Source: an uncultured Ruminococcus sp. (lineage in GTDB: Bacteria > Bacillota > Clostridia > Oscillospirales > CAG-272). From it: DNA of 6,138 nt. The notes under the pieces are model-generated. The model searched no databases. It was given only the letters and a program-made list of their open reading frames with translations, and was not told the DNA's origin. Made by a program: the position numbers and the translations under genes. Where the stretch lies: positions 1 through 6,138 of the forward strand of contig CACXBN010000056.1 in the NCBI GenBank assembly GCA_902765885.1, written 5' to 3'. This document shows, one piece after another, positions 1-6,138 of this stretch (positions are counted from its first letter, which is position 1; every line of letters begins with the position of its first letter).

Positions 1-1
1 C

Positions 2-1747
2 AGCAGCGTCAGTTTCAAAATAGAACTCGAAAATTTCAGAATCACCGCAGAAACCGCCAATGGTCTCCTGTACAGCGACAGAAGCGGCCTCGCGTATAAT
101 TTTGACGGTGAGCTAGGAGACGGTACAGTCCATTTCACATGCAGGAAAGAAAGCCAGAAAATATTCGGGCTTGGAGACAAATGCGGAAGTGTAAACAAAT
201 CCGGAAGGAGCTTTGAACTCGGAACGACAGATTCCATGGGATTCAAAGCGGAAAAAAACGATCCTTTATATAAGCATGTACCTTTTTATATATGTGAAAA
301 TGATGCGGGATCATACGGAATATACTATGACACCTACAGCAGCGGCAGAGTGAATTTCGGAGAGGAGCACGACAATTATTTTGAGCCGTTCAACTCTGTT
401 CGCTACGAAGAGGACAATATGGTGTATTACCTCATTCTGGGAGACACACCGAACATACTGAAAAAATTCATATGGATGACCGGAGGAATAGCAAACGTTC
501 CGGAATGGGCATTCAAATACTGCGGAAGCACGATGGAGTATACGGATGCCCCCGACACCGACAGAATGCTCAGGAGCTTCATTGAATGCTGTGAAAAAGA
601 AAAAATAGAGGCGGGAGGCTTTTATCTGTCCAGCGGATATACGCAGATCGGAGATCAAAGATGTGTGTTTCACTGGAACAGGGATAAAATACCGGACCCA
701 AAAAACCTTTCGGACCATTTCAGGAAACATGGTCTGGAGATAATACCGAATGTCAAGCCGGCATTTCTTACAACTCATCCCATGTACGAAATGATTGCCA
801 AAAACGGTTGGTTCCTTCATTACAAAGACGGTACACCCGCCAGATTTCCGTTCTGGGGCGGTTTTGCGAGTTACCTTGATTTCACAAATCAGGGTGCATA
901 CGATTTCTGGAAATCATGTATCAGAGAACACCTTGTCCGGTACGGTTACAGAAACATCTGGAATGACAACAATGAATATGATGTATGGGATTCCGATGTC
1001 ATTGCAGACGGATTCGGACATCCGATAAAAGCCAGACTGCTGCGGCCTCTGTTTTCGTTTTTGATGTCACGTGCCAGCCGTGAAGCCTGCACTGAATTGA
1101 GCGACAAAAATGCCATACCGTTTATGGTCTCAAGATGCGCCGTTGCGGGAACCCAGAGGGTTGCCACAACATGGACAGGAGACAATTATACGAGCTTCCG
1201 TGAGCTTCGGTTTAATCACTATCAGGCTATGACAATGTCATTGTCAGGTTTTTGCTTCTTCGGGCAGGACATAGGCGGTTTTTCAGGTCCGAGCCCGAGC
1301 AGAGAGCTTTTCCTTAGATGGCTTCAGTACGGCATATTCACGCCCAGATTCGTTCTTCACTCCTGGAAACCCGGAGAAAGATCTAACATGCCATGGCTTT
1401 ATCCGGATCTAATGCCTGTTGTCAGGAAACTCTTCAACCTCCGTTCCTCTTTCATACCTTACCTGAAAGAACAAATGGAAAAATGCATTTCCGGATTCAG
1501 ACCTCTTATTTTCCCCGTGTTTCTGAACTATCCGGGATATGACACGGAGTCCGATCTGTTCATGTGCGGCGATGACGTTCTCGTATGCCCGGTATTTGAT
1601 GAAGGCAAAACACAGGTCACTGTTTGCCTTCCAGGGAAAGATGAGAACTGGGCACTGCGTGATAGCGGCGAAAAAGCAAAAGGAGGCAGCACGGTTATCG
1701 TACCGTGTGCCCCCGAAGATGAGCCCGTTTGGTTCAGAAAGATCTAG
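2..1747 (+). CDS. GH31 family alpha-glycosidase, 5'-truncated by window edge
   Basis: Retaining alpha-glycoside hydrolase of family 31, probably cytoplasmic; the exact substrate is unknown. The frame is open to the left edge, so the ATG at 236 is internal: the 78 codons before it encode GH31 N-terminal beta-domain sequence, including FGLGDK (164-181) and a downstream ELGTTDS. The visible part is 581 residues; family members usually have about 650-800, so roughly 80-150 are missing. The (beta/alpha)8 barrel carries the nucleophile motif IWNDNNEYD (Asp at 965-967), the acid/base motif TWTGDN (Asp at 1181-1183), GQDIGGF (1262-1282) and the substrate-site His in RFVLHS (1358-1360). A proximal C-terminal beta domain (FRPLIFPVF to PVWFRKI) ends the protein with no distal domain. 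It converges on the transporter gene and shares its stop site. The WNDNNEY form resembles alpha-glucosidase-like GH31 proteins rather than YihQ sulfoquinovosidases, whose R-x-x-W pair is not seen. Family assignment is very secure; specificity is open. Confidence 0.95.
   Translation, partial: SSVSFKIELENFRITAETANGLLYSDRSGLAYNFDGELGDGTVHFTCRKESQKIFGLGDKCGSVNKSGRSFELGTTDSMGFKAEKNDPLYKHVPFYICENDAGSYGIYYDTYSSGRVNFGEEHDNYFEPFNSVRYEEDNMVYYLILGDTPNILKKFIWMTGGIANVPEWAFKYCGSTMEYTDAPDTDRMLRSFIECCEKEKIEAGGFYLSSGYTQIGDQRCVFHWNRDKIPDPKNLSDHFRKHGLEIIPNVKPAFLTTHPMYEMIAKNGWFLHYKDGTPARFPFWGGFASYLDFTNQGAYDFWKSCIREHLVRYGYRNIWNDNNEYDVWDSDVIADGFGHPIKARLLRPLFSFLMSRASREACTELSDKNAIPFMVSRCAVAGTQRVATTWTGDNYTSFRELRFNHYQAMTMSLSGFCFFGQDIGGFSGPSPSRELFLRWLQYGIFTPRFVLHSWKPGERSNMPWLYPDLMPVVRKLFNLRSSFIPYLKEQMEKCISGFRPLIFPVFLNYPGYDTESDLFMCGDDVLVCPVFDEGKTQVTVCLPGKDENWALRDSGEKAKGGSTVIVPCAPEDEPVWFRKI
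1744..1747. other. Shared palindromic CTAG supplying both convergent stop codons
   Basis: The plus-strand GH31 gene stops with TAG at 1745-1747, and the minus-strand transporter gene stops with TAG read from 1746 to 1744. Both lie in one CTAG tetramer, so the two genes overlap by four bases and have no intergenic space. A perfect 10-base palindrome (TAGATATCTA, 1745-1754) covers the junction but has no loop, so it is not a terminator hairpin. Confidence 0.97.
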
Positions 1748-3231
1748 ATATCTATCTCTTTTTTCTCATATGATTCCTTGAGCTTCAGTTCCTTGCTGAC
1801 CTGGAGCTCTTCTGTTTTCTTACGGTTGAGCGGGTAATAGAAGATCAGAAGGATAGCCATGATTCCGAACATTATAGCCGGAATAAGTGTTCCAAGGTCA
1901 TACATTATCTTGAGGTTTTCAGTTGTCTGAACTGCGCCTTTTTCATATTTGTAATTCATTCCAAGCAGCGCTCCGTTCACGCAGATAGCAGCGAGAACCT
2001 GACCGACTTTACGGAACAGATTGAATACGGAGTAAGCCGTTCCGTCGTCCCTGCTTCCCGTTTTGACCTCTATATCGTCTATGGCATCCGTTACCATAGC
2101 CCAGAGCTGCATTACCAGTGTGGTAAGGCCGCATCCGCTGAGGAAGTTCATAGCGAGGAATATCCACATAAGGATGGAAGGTTCAAGTCCGCGCAGGAAG
2201 AAGAGAACAAGGTTGGCAAGTGCCGCAACCGTCATTCCTATGGCGGTTATTTCTTTTTTGCCCTTTACCTTGACCATCTTGGGAAGAATGAACATGAATA
2301 TTATCATAGGAGAATATGTGCATGCCTGAGTTGCAAGATTCATCCAGTTTGCGTTGAAATAGTCGTCAAAGAGATATGTATAGAAGCTCTGTGTAAACAT
2401 CTGGCCGGCAAGAAGAAGCATCGATACCATCGTGACGACGACAAATGCGCGGTTTTTGAACAGTATTTTGATGACTTTGAGGGCAGCGCCTTTTGTCTTT
2501 GGCTGTGGTTTTGTCTTTACTCTTTCCTTGTTGAGCTTGAAGCTTATAAGAAGGAGCACGAATGAAACTATGGCCATGATGATGACGCCGGTTATAACCG
2601 GTGTGTACTGCATATCAGTTATCGGTTTACCGTTCTCACCAAGAACAACGTTTCCGGCAGAGTCAAGGCGTTTTGAATATGCAAAACTTGCTATGAGAAG
2701 CACCGGAATCGAGCCGAGTGCGGCTCCTATTGATCTGAACACGGAAAGCTTGCTTCTCTCTCCCGCATCAGTAGTCACAACAGATGCCAGAGATCCGTAG
2801 GGGATCTGAAGCACGGTATATGCCATACCGAAAAGCACATACGTTACGGTAGCATAAATGCATGTTGCAGTATAGTTTCCGTCTTCACCTATTCCCGGGA
2901 ATTTCAAGAACATAAGAACCGCTGCAATTGTAAGGGGAAGAGCTGCATAAAGTATCCACGGCCTGTATCTTCCGAATCTGCTCGGTTTTACTGTGTCGCA
3001 GATTCTTCCCATGATCGGGTCGTTGATTCCATCCCAGACTCTGGCTACTATGAACATAATCATAATAAAGAGAGGACTGATATGGAAAATATCAGTATAG
3101 AACTTTTGGAGCAGTGTGGTCACAAGAGCAAAGACAAGACATCCTGCCAGGTCTACCATTGCATACCCCACATAGTCCTTCGCTTTAAGTCCGCTTGTGC
3201 GGCTTATGTAGCTGGTGTTGTTTTCTGACAT
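1744..3231 (-). CDS. GPH-family (MelB-like) MFS sugar:cation symporter
   Basis: Inner-membrane secondary transporter of the glycoside-pentoside-hexuronide:cation symporter family, expected to bring in a sugar or glycoside with Na+ or H+. The 495 residues match the usual length of about 450-500, with about 12 hydrophobic segments spread from residue 22 to 466. The family signature is intact: VWDGINDPIMG (residues 65-75), where Asp67 and Asp71 correspond by motif and spacing to MelB cation-site Asp55 and Asp59, followed by RFGRYRPWIL (85-94). The second-half signature is also present, from WAMVTDAIDD (377-386) to TGSRDDGTAYS (391-401). The tail after residue 470 is charged and probably cytoplasmic. 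The ATG has an AGGAGG ribosome binding site five bases upstream. It is the last gene of the minus-strand run, 27 bases after the ROK gene. Family members import melibiose, xylosides, glucuronides and, for YihO/YihP, sulfoquinovose-type substrates; sequence alone does not fix the substrate here. Confidence 0.94.
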   Translation of the reverse strand: MSENNTSYISRTSGLKAKDYVGYAMVDLAGCLVFALVTTLLQKFYTDIFHISPLFIMIMFIVARVWDGINDPIMGRICDTVKPSRFGRYRPWILYAALPLTIAAVLMFLKFPGIGEDGNYTATCIYATVTYVLFGMAYTVLQIPYGSLASVVTTDAGERSKLSVFRSIGAALGSIPVLLIASFAYSKRLDSAGNVVLGENGKPITDMQYTPVITGVIIMAIVSFVLLLISFKLNKERVKTKPQPKTKGAALKVIKILFKNRAFVVVTMVSMLLLAGQMFTQSFYTYLFDDYFNANWMNLATQACTYSPMIIFMFILPKMVKVKGKKEITAIGMTVAALANLVLFFLRGLEPSILMWIFLAMNFLSGCGLTTLVMQLWAMVTDAIDDIEVKTGSRDDGTAYSVFNLFRKVGQVLAAICVNGALLGMNYKYEKGAVQTTENLKIMYDLGTLIPAIMFGIMAILLIFYYPLNRKKTEELQVSKELKLKESYEKKEIDI

Positions 3232-3236
3232 GGGTT

Positions 3237-3242
3237 CCTCCT
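3237..3242 (-). promoter_or_regulatory. Ribosome binding site of the GPH transporter
   Basis: The minus strand reads AGGAGG, then AACCC, then ATG: a perfect Shine-Dalgarno core at five-base spacing. It fixes the start at 3231 and supports independent translation of the last gene in the operon. Confidence 0.88.
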
Positions 3243-3258
3243 ATGTATATATTATATT

Positions 3259-4446
3259 TTACAACAAATTTGAGCTCTCTCCAAGCAGTGCTCTTTGGAA
3301 GAATACTGCCACGGGTCCGATGTAATTTTCTTTTTCACTGAGTTCCGTATAGATTATTCTTTTTTCTCCCAGATACAGACTGAGCGATGAGCATGCCTCA
3401 ATGAGCCGGTCTCTTATTTTTTTGTTTCTGAAAAGAGGCCCGCACAGAACGATTCTGTTGGGAGCAAGGATCGTAGCCGTATTTGTGATGCAGATTGCAA
3501 AAGTATCTATTATTTCCTTGAATTTTTCAGCTGCTTTTTCCGAGAGAAAATCTCTTATGTTCTCTATTTTATCCGAGTCGAAAATCGGAAGTATCTCCCT
3601 GATGGCAGAATATGAAACGAATGTCTCCAGACATCCTCGCCTTCCGCACGAACACTGTTTTCCCTCTTTGTCGATTATGTAATGACCAAGTTCAGCTGCC
3701 CTGCCGTGTCTCCCCTTGTATATTTTCCCGTCGGTGATTATGGTGCTTCCTACACCGGGGCCCCATTTAATAATCAGCAGGTTGTCTTTTTCCCTTCCGA
3801 CACCGAACAGGATTTCGGCCTCGGCAAAAGCATCCACATTGTTTTCAGCCACTACCGGAACATTCAGCACCTTTTTCAGCGGCTCTCCTAGATTCACTTC
3901 CTCGTCCCATATACCATATGCTTTTTTGGAAACCGCGGTCTCTCCGTCGACAACGCCTGTCACACATACGGATACACATTTCATGTGTCCCTGATGTCTT
4001 TTCCCTTTTCTTTCTGCCATATGCAGAGACAGCTCTGCACATTTTTTCAGAAAAGCTTCCGGCGCGATACTCTTGTCAGTTGGAACTGTCACTATGAGTT
4101 TGTTTTCTGATTCATCCTTCAGGACATCTCCTTTTAAATCACAGACAGCCAGTGTCGTTTCTTCCGGTTCTATATTGATGCAGTATATGTAAGCCGCATC
4201 TCTGTTGATATCCAGAAGTATTTTTCTCCTGCCGGCTGTTCCGCTGTCACTTGGAACGGAACCTGTTTCCACGAGAAGTCCTTCTTCAATAAGCAAATTC
4301 GTAATCTGAGTCACAGAAGCCGCTGTAAACCCTGTTTTCTTTGCTATGTCGGTTCTTGATATCGGCCCGCTGTCACTGATACAATTCATGATAAGAGCGC
4401 GGTTCTGATGTTTGACACGCTCCATATTCATACCGACCTTTTTCAA
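3259..4446 (-). CDS. ROK-family transcriptional repressor (NagC/XylR/Mlc type), TTG start
   Basis: Likely sugar-responsive DNA-binding regulator of this locus. The 395 residues match ROK regulators (about 380-410). Residues 10-75 form a MarR-like winged helix-turn-helix (ISRTDIAKKTGFTAASVTQ, then wing GTAGRRK). The rest is the actin-like ROK domain, with IIKWGPGVGSTI, GRAAELGH (Glu252, His255) and the zinc motif CSCGRRGCLE (265-274). His255, Cys265, Cys267 and Cys272 match the spacing of the Mlc zinc ligands. Kinase activity is unlikely: the ENDAN motif of ROK kinases reads ENNVD, putting Asn203 in place of the catalytic Asp, and the N-terminal phosphate-binding loop is degenerate (INIEPEETT). 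The start is taken as TTG because GGGAGG lies five bases upstream; ATG codons 5 and 7 residues later are alternatives with only a weak AAAGG. It lies 11 bases after the isomerase gene and 27 before the transporter, so it is probably co-transcribed and autoregulated. Its ligand is not known. Confidence 0.93.
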   Translation of the reverse strand: MKKVGMNMERVKHQNRALIMNCISDSGPISRTDIAKKTGFTAASVTQITNLLIEEGLLVETGSVPSDSGTAGRRKILLDINRDAAYIYCINIEPEETTLAVCDLKGDVLKDESENKLIVTVPTDKSIAPEAFLKKCAELSLHMAERKGKRHQGHMKCVSVCVTGVVDGETAVSKKAYGIWDEEVNLGEPLKKVLNVPVVAENNVDAFAEAEILFGVGREKDNLLIIKWGPGVGSTIITDGKIYKGRHGRAAELGHYIIDKEGKQCSCGRRGCLETFVSYSAIREILPIFDSDKIENIRDFLSEKAAEKFKEIIDTFAICITNTATILAPNRIVLCGPLFRNKKIRDRLIEACSSLSLYLGEKRIIYTELSEKENYIGPVAVFFQRALLGESSNLL

Positions 4447-4451
4447 TTGAG

Positions 4452-4457
4452 CCTCCC
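4452..4457 (-). promoter_or_regulatory. Ribosome binding site that fixes the TTG start of the ROK gene
   Basis: On the minus strand GGGAGG directly follows the isomerase stop codon TAA (4460-4458), and after CTCAA comes TTG. This placement favours TTG over the in-frame ATG codons at 4431-4429 and 4425-4423. The adjacent stop codon suggests translational coupling between isomerase and regulator. Confidence 0.8.
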
Positions 4458-5801
4458 TTAAAATCTTACAACTTCAATATTAAGCATGTGCGCCAGGATC
4501 TCCAGCTGATCTCCTGCCTCGCCGTATATGACTGCATAGTGTGGTTCCCAACCGTCAAGTACTGTTTTATTGACTATCTCCTGTGCACACCCGTCTGTTT
4601 TAACAACAAGTGATGTCCCGAGGAACTGCTGAGGCTTGTCGAGTATTTCTCCTGAAGCTATGAAGAATCTGAAATCACCGGAAGAATTTTTGCCTATTCT
4701 GAAAATCGTAGCATGTGGTGATGGTCTGCATCCGAATTCCAGAGTTGGACCGATATGCCTGTTGCAGTGAACTCCCGCACACGCACCTGTATCGTGTCTT
4801 GCCAGTGAACATGCCGCGGTTCCGCAATGCCAGAATGATATCGTGTTGTTTGATTCATCAAGGGAGACCGGATCTCCGAAAAACGCCGGCTCTCCGGTTA
4901 TTTTCATTCCGAGATACATTGACAGAGCACCATATGCATCGGTTTCACAGCTTGCCGGAATGTTATTGTCATTGAGCATAGCGAGCACAGAGCACACCGG
5001 CGTTCCGTATGCCGTAAAGAAATCCGGCCAGCATCTTGATGCGATCGCTCCTATTCCCTCGCTTTTTACATATTCGTCATATGCTTTGTAAAGACGCGCG
5101 AAATCCCTGACGTTTTTCTCTGGAATGGCGTCAAGTCCGTTGATTTTTCCCTTAGCTGTTTTAAGGTATTCTTCGCATTCATCATCACCATACGACTTTG
5201 CCTTGTCGATAAGTTCCCTCGCTTCAATCGATGTGAGTCTTACTCCGAATTTTTCGAGCATTTCCACATCAAGAGCACGTCCGAATCCGAATCCGGTTGG
5301 AGTATGTCCGATCGAGGCAAGTTTCAGTGACTTAAGATCATATTTAAGTCTGGCTGCGCATACGGTGTCTTTGATTTTCTTAATCACTTGCTCTTCGGAA
5401 GGCGATCCGTATATGTATTCAAAAGGCCCGCTTTTAAACTGCTTTACGGTATTTGCCGCCGAATATGCACCGGTCAGTGAATTCAGTCTCAATCTGCCTC
5501 CGTCTATAACCGGTTCGCGAAGGGTCCACAGAAGGAAAGGAACACTACTGAATCTGTGCATTACTTCGGAAACATACGCCGCATTGGCAAAAGTCAGATT
5601 CTGAAACACAATCAGGTCGGGTTCGATCGTGTCCAAGAAAGAATCCAGCTTTTCAATGCTCAGAAGCATCTCTTCGGGAACACGGGTGTTTTCTTCAATT
5701 GAATGAAGCAGTTTTATGGAATCCGCAAATTCTTTTCCCGCACTTTCCAAATGAAACGTGGGAACGCCTACGGGTACATATGCAACTTGAAATCTTTTCA
5801 T
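4458..5801 (-). CDS. L-fucose/L-arabinose isomerase-family sugar isomerase
   Basis: Probable cytoplasmic metal-dependent aldose-ketose isomerase of the FucI/AraA superfamily, substrate unknown. At 447 residues it is shorter than classical FucI (about 590) and of the size of the compact FucI-like group. Residues 1-165 look like the N-terminal alpha/beta domains (LIVFQNLTFAN, LLWTLREPVIDGG). The middle domain has SRCWPDFFTAYGTPVCSVL and then CETDAYGALSM. Glu286 and Asp310 are 24 residues apart, exactly as the Mn ligands Glu337 and Asp361 of E. coli FucI; His421 in GWEPHYAVIYGE is a candidate for the third ligand (FucI His528). Residues 325-358 (HCGTAACSL to LEFGC) are unusually rich in Cys and His. 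It starts 19 bases after the TSUP exporter gene and ends 11 bases before the ROK gene. Given the exporter, isomerisation of sulfoquinovose to sulfofructose is one possibility; a 6-deoxyhexose or other aldose is equally compatible with the sequence. Confidence 0.85.
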   Translation of the reverse strand: MKRFQVAYVPVGVPTFHLESAGKEFADSIKLLHSIEENTRVPEEMLLSIEKLDSFLDTIEPDLIVFQNLTFANAAYVSEVMHRFSSVPFLLWTLREPVIDGGRLRLNSLTGAYSAANTVKQFKSGPFEYIYGSPSEEQVIKKIKDTVCAARLKYDLKSLKLASIGHTPTGFGFGRALDVEMLEKFGVRLTSIEARELIDKAKSYGDDECEEYLKTAKGKINGLDAIPEKNVRDFARLYKAYDEYVKSEGIGAIASRCWPDFFTAYGTPVCSVLAMLNDNNIPASCETDAYGALSMYLGMKITGEPAFFGDPVSLDESNNTISFWHCGTAACSLARHDTGACAGVHCNRHIGPTLEFGCRPSPHATIFRIGKNSSGDFRFFIASGEILDKPQQFLGTSLVVKTDGCAQEIVNKTVLDGWEPHYAVIYGEAGDQLEILAHMLNIEVVRF

Positions 5802-5810
5802 CTTTATTTA

Positions 5811-5815
5811 TCCTT
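5811..5815 (-). promoter_or_regulatory. Ribosome binding site of the isomerase
   Basis: AAGGA on the minus strand, nine bases before the ATG at 5801, inside the 19-base gap after the exporter stop codon. It is weaker than the two downstream sites but well placed, and supports the chosen start. Confidence 0.6.
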
Positions 5816-5820
5816 GAACA

Positions 5821-6138
5821 TTATTTAAAAAATAGGGTTACTGCTGAAATTATAAGCAGCACGTAAGTCAGTATGGTAAACAGTTTTTGACTGAGATGTT
5901 TGTACAGTACACTTCCGACAAACATTCCGGCAAACAGAAACGGTATTGAAATGAGGCTTGTCTTCACAAGCTCCGGGCTCCACTCTCCTTCGATGATCTG
6001 AATCAGCAGAAGCAGTCCGTTTAAAATGATCCACACAGTGGAGATGGTCGCTCTGAATTTATCTTTTTCTTTTATTTTTTCGGTAAGATATGCTATGAGC
6101 ATGGGGCCGCCGCAAACGAACATTCCGTGAATCGTGCC
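5821..6138 (-). CDS. TauE/SafE (TSUP) family membrane exporter, C-terminal part
   Basis: C-terminal 105 residues of an integral membrane protein; the 5' end lies beyond the right edge. The frame continues past the Met codon at 6123-6121 to the edge as GTIHGMFVCGGPML, which is the glycine-rich second-repeat signature of TSUP proteins (G..G...GGP). A K.KFRAT segment follows, then three hydrophobic helices (around VWIILNGLLLLIQII, SIPFLFAGMFVGSVLY and LFTILTYVLLIISAVTLFF), ending at the C-terminus as is typical. Full members have about 240-260 residues, so over half is missing. The family exports sulfite, sulfoacetate and other organosulfonates or small anions, and TSUP genes recur in taurine and sulfoquinovose degradation loci. 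Here it is the first visible gene of the minus-strand operon, directly upstream of the isomerase. Family assignment is good; the transported compound is inference from context. Confidence 0.82.
   Translation of the reverse strand, partial: GTIHGMFVCGGPMLIAYLTEKIKEKDKFRATISTVWIILNGLLLLIQIIEGEWSPELVKTSLISIPFLFAGMFVGSVLYKHLSQKLFTILTYVLLIISAVTLFFK

Noticed and set aside
311..820. 169-codon minus-strand open frame opposite the GH31 gene
   Set aside because: Antisense shadow of a conserved coding region; no recognisable domain, no good ribosome binding site noted, and the sense frame carries all family motifs.
236..1747. ATG at 236 as the true start of the GH31 gene
   Set aside because: The frame is open upstream to the window edge and encodes the conserved GH31 N-terminal sequence FGLGDK, so the gene begins outside the window.
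1740..1764. Palindrome plus T6 run at the convergent junction as a bidirectional intrinsic terminator
   Set aside because: The palindrome has no loop and is AT-rich; only about three or four base pairs could form, far too weak for a Rho-independent terminator.
3251..3256. TATAAT on the minus strand between the ROK and transporter genes, a possible internal -10 box
   Set aside because: No recognisable -35 hexamer occurs 15-19 bases upstream (GAGAGC at 17), and the spot lies in a short AT-rich linker where the match can arise by chance.
3259..4446. ROK protein as an active sugar kinase (glucokinase-like)
   Set aside because: It has an N-terminal winged helix, Asn in place of the catalytic Asp, and a degenerate N-terminal phosphate loop.
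5125..5604. 159-codon plus-strand open frame opposite the isomerase gene
   Set aside because: Low-complexity Ser/Leu-rich shadow translation with no domain; the minus-strand isomerase explains the region.

Overview
The window is a gene-dense stretch (about 99% coding) of a bacterial carbohydrate-utilisation locus. Strong AGGAGG/GGGAGG ribosome binding sites, a TTG start, near-zero spacing between genes, mid-range GC and frequent AGA/AGG arginine codons fit a Clostridia-type Firmicute, possibly a gut or rumen anaerobe. That assignment is inference; no taxonomic marker gene is present.

Layout. On the + strand, positions 2-1747 hold a glycoside hydrolase family 31 (GH31) alpha-glycosidase whose 5' end lies outside the window. 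Converging on it from the right is a compact minus-strand run of four genes, in transcription order: a TauE/SafE (TSUP) anion exporter (3' part only, 6138-5821), an L-fucose/L-arabinose isomerase-family protein (5801-4458), a ROK-family repressor starting with TTG (4446-3259) and a GPH-family (MelB-like) sugar:cation symporter (3231-1744). Gaps are 19, 11 and 27 bases, so the four are very probably one operon with its promoter beyond the right edge. The two convergent units meet with a shared CTAG that supplies both stop codons. No RNA gene, mobile element, CRISPR array or convincing terminator was seen, and no stretch over 300 bases lacks a gene.

How the genes may work together. The GPH symporter would import a glycoside or sugar, the GH31 enzyme would cut an alpha-linked glycoside, the isomerase would interconvert the released aldose and ketose, and the ROK protein would repress the locus until a sugar ligand binds. 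The TSUP exporter is the odd member: this family moves sulfite and organosulfonates. GH31 + GPH importer + sugar isomerase + TSUP recalls the gene content of sulfoquinovose (sulfoglycolysis) loci, especially the isomerase/transaldolase type described in Firmicutes. The match is incomplete: no transaldolase, sulfolactaldehyde dehydrogenase/reductase or kinase is visible, and the GH31 protein lacks the Arg-x-x-Trp sulfonate-binding pair of YihQ-type sulfoquinovosidases. The locus is best described as a candidate sulfosugar or unusual-glycoside utilisation cluster of unproven substrate.
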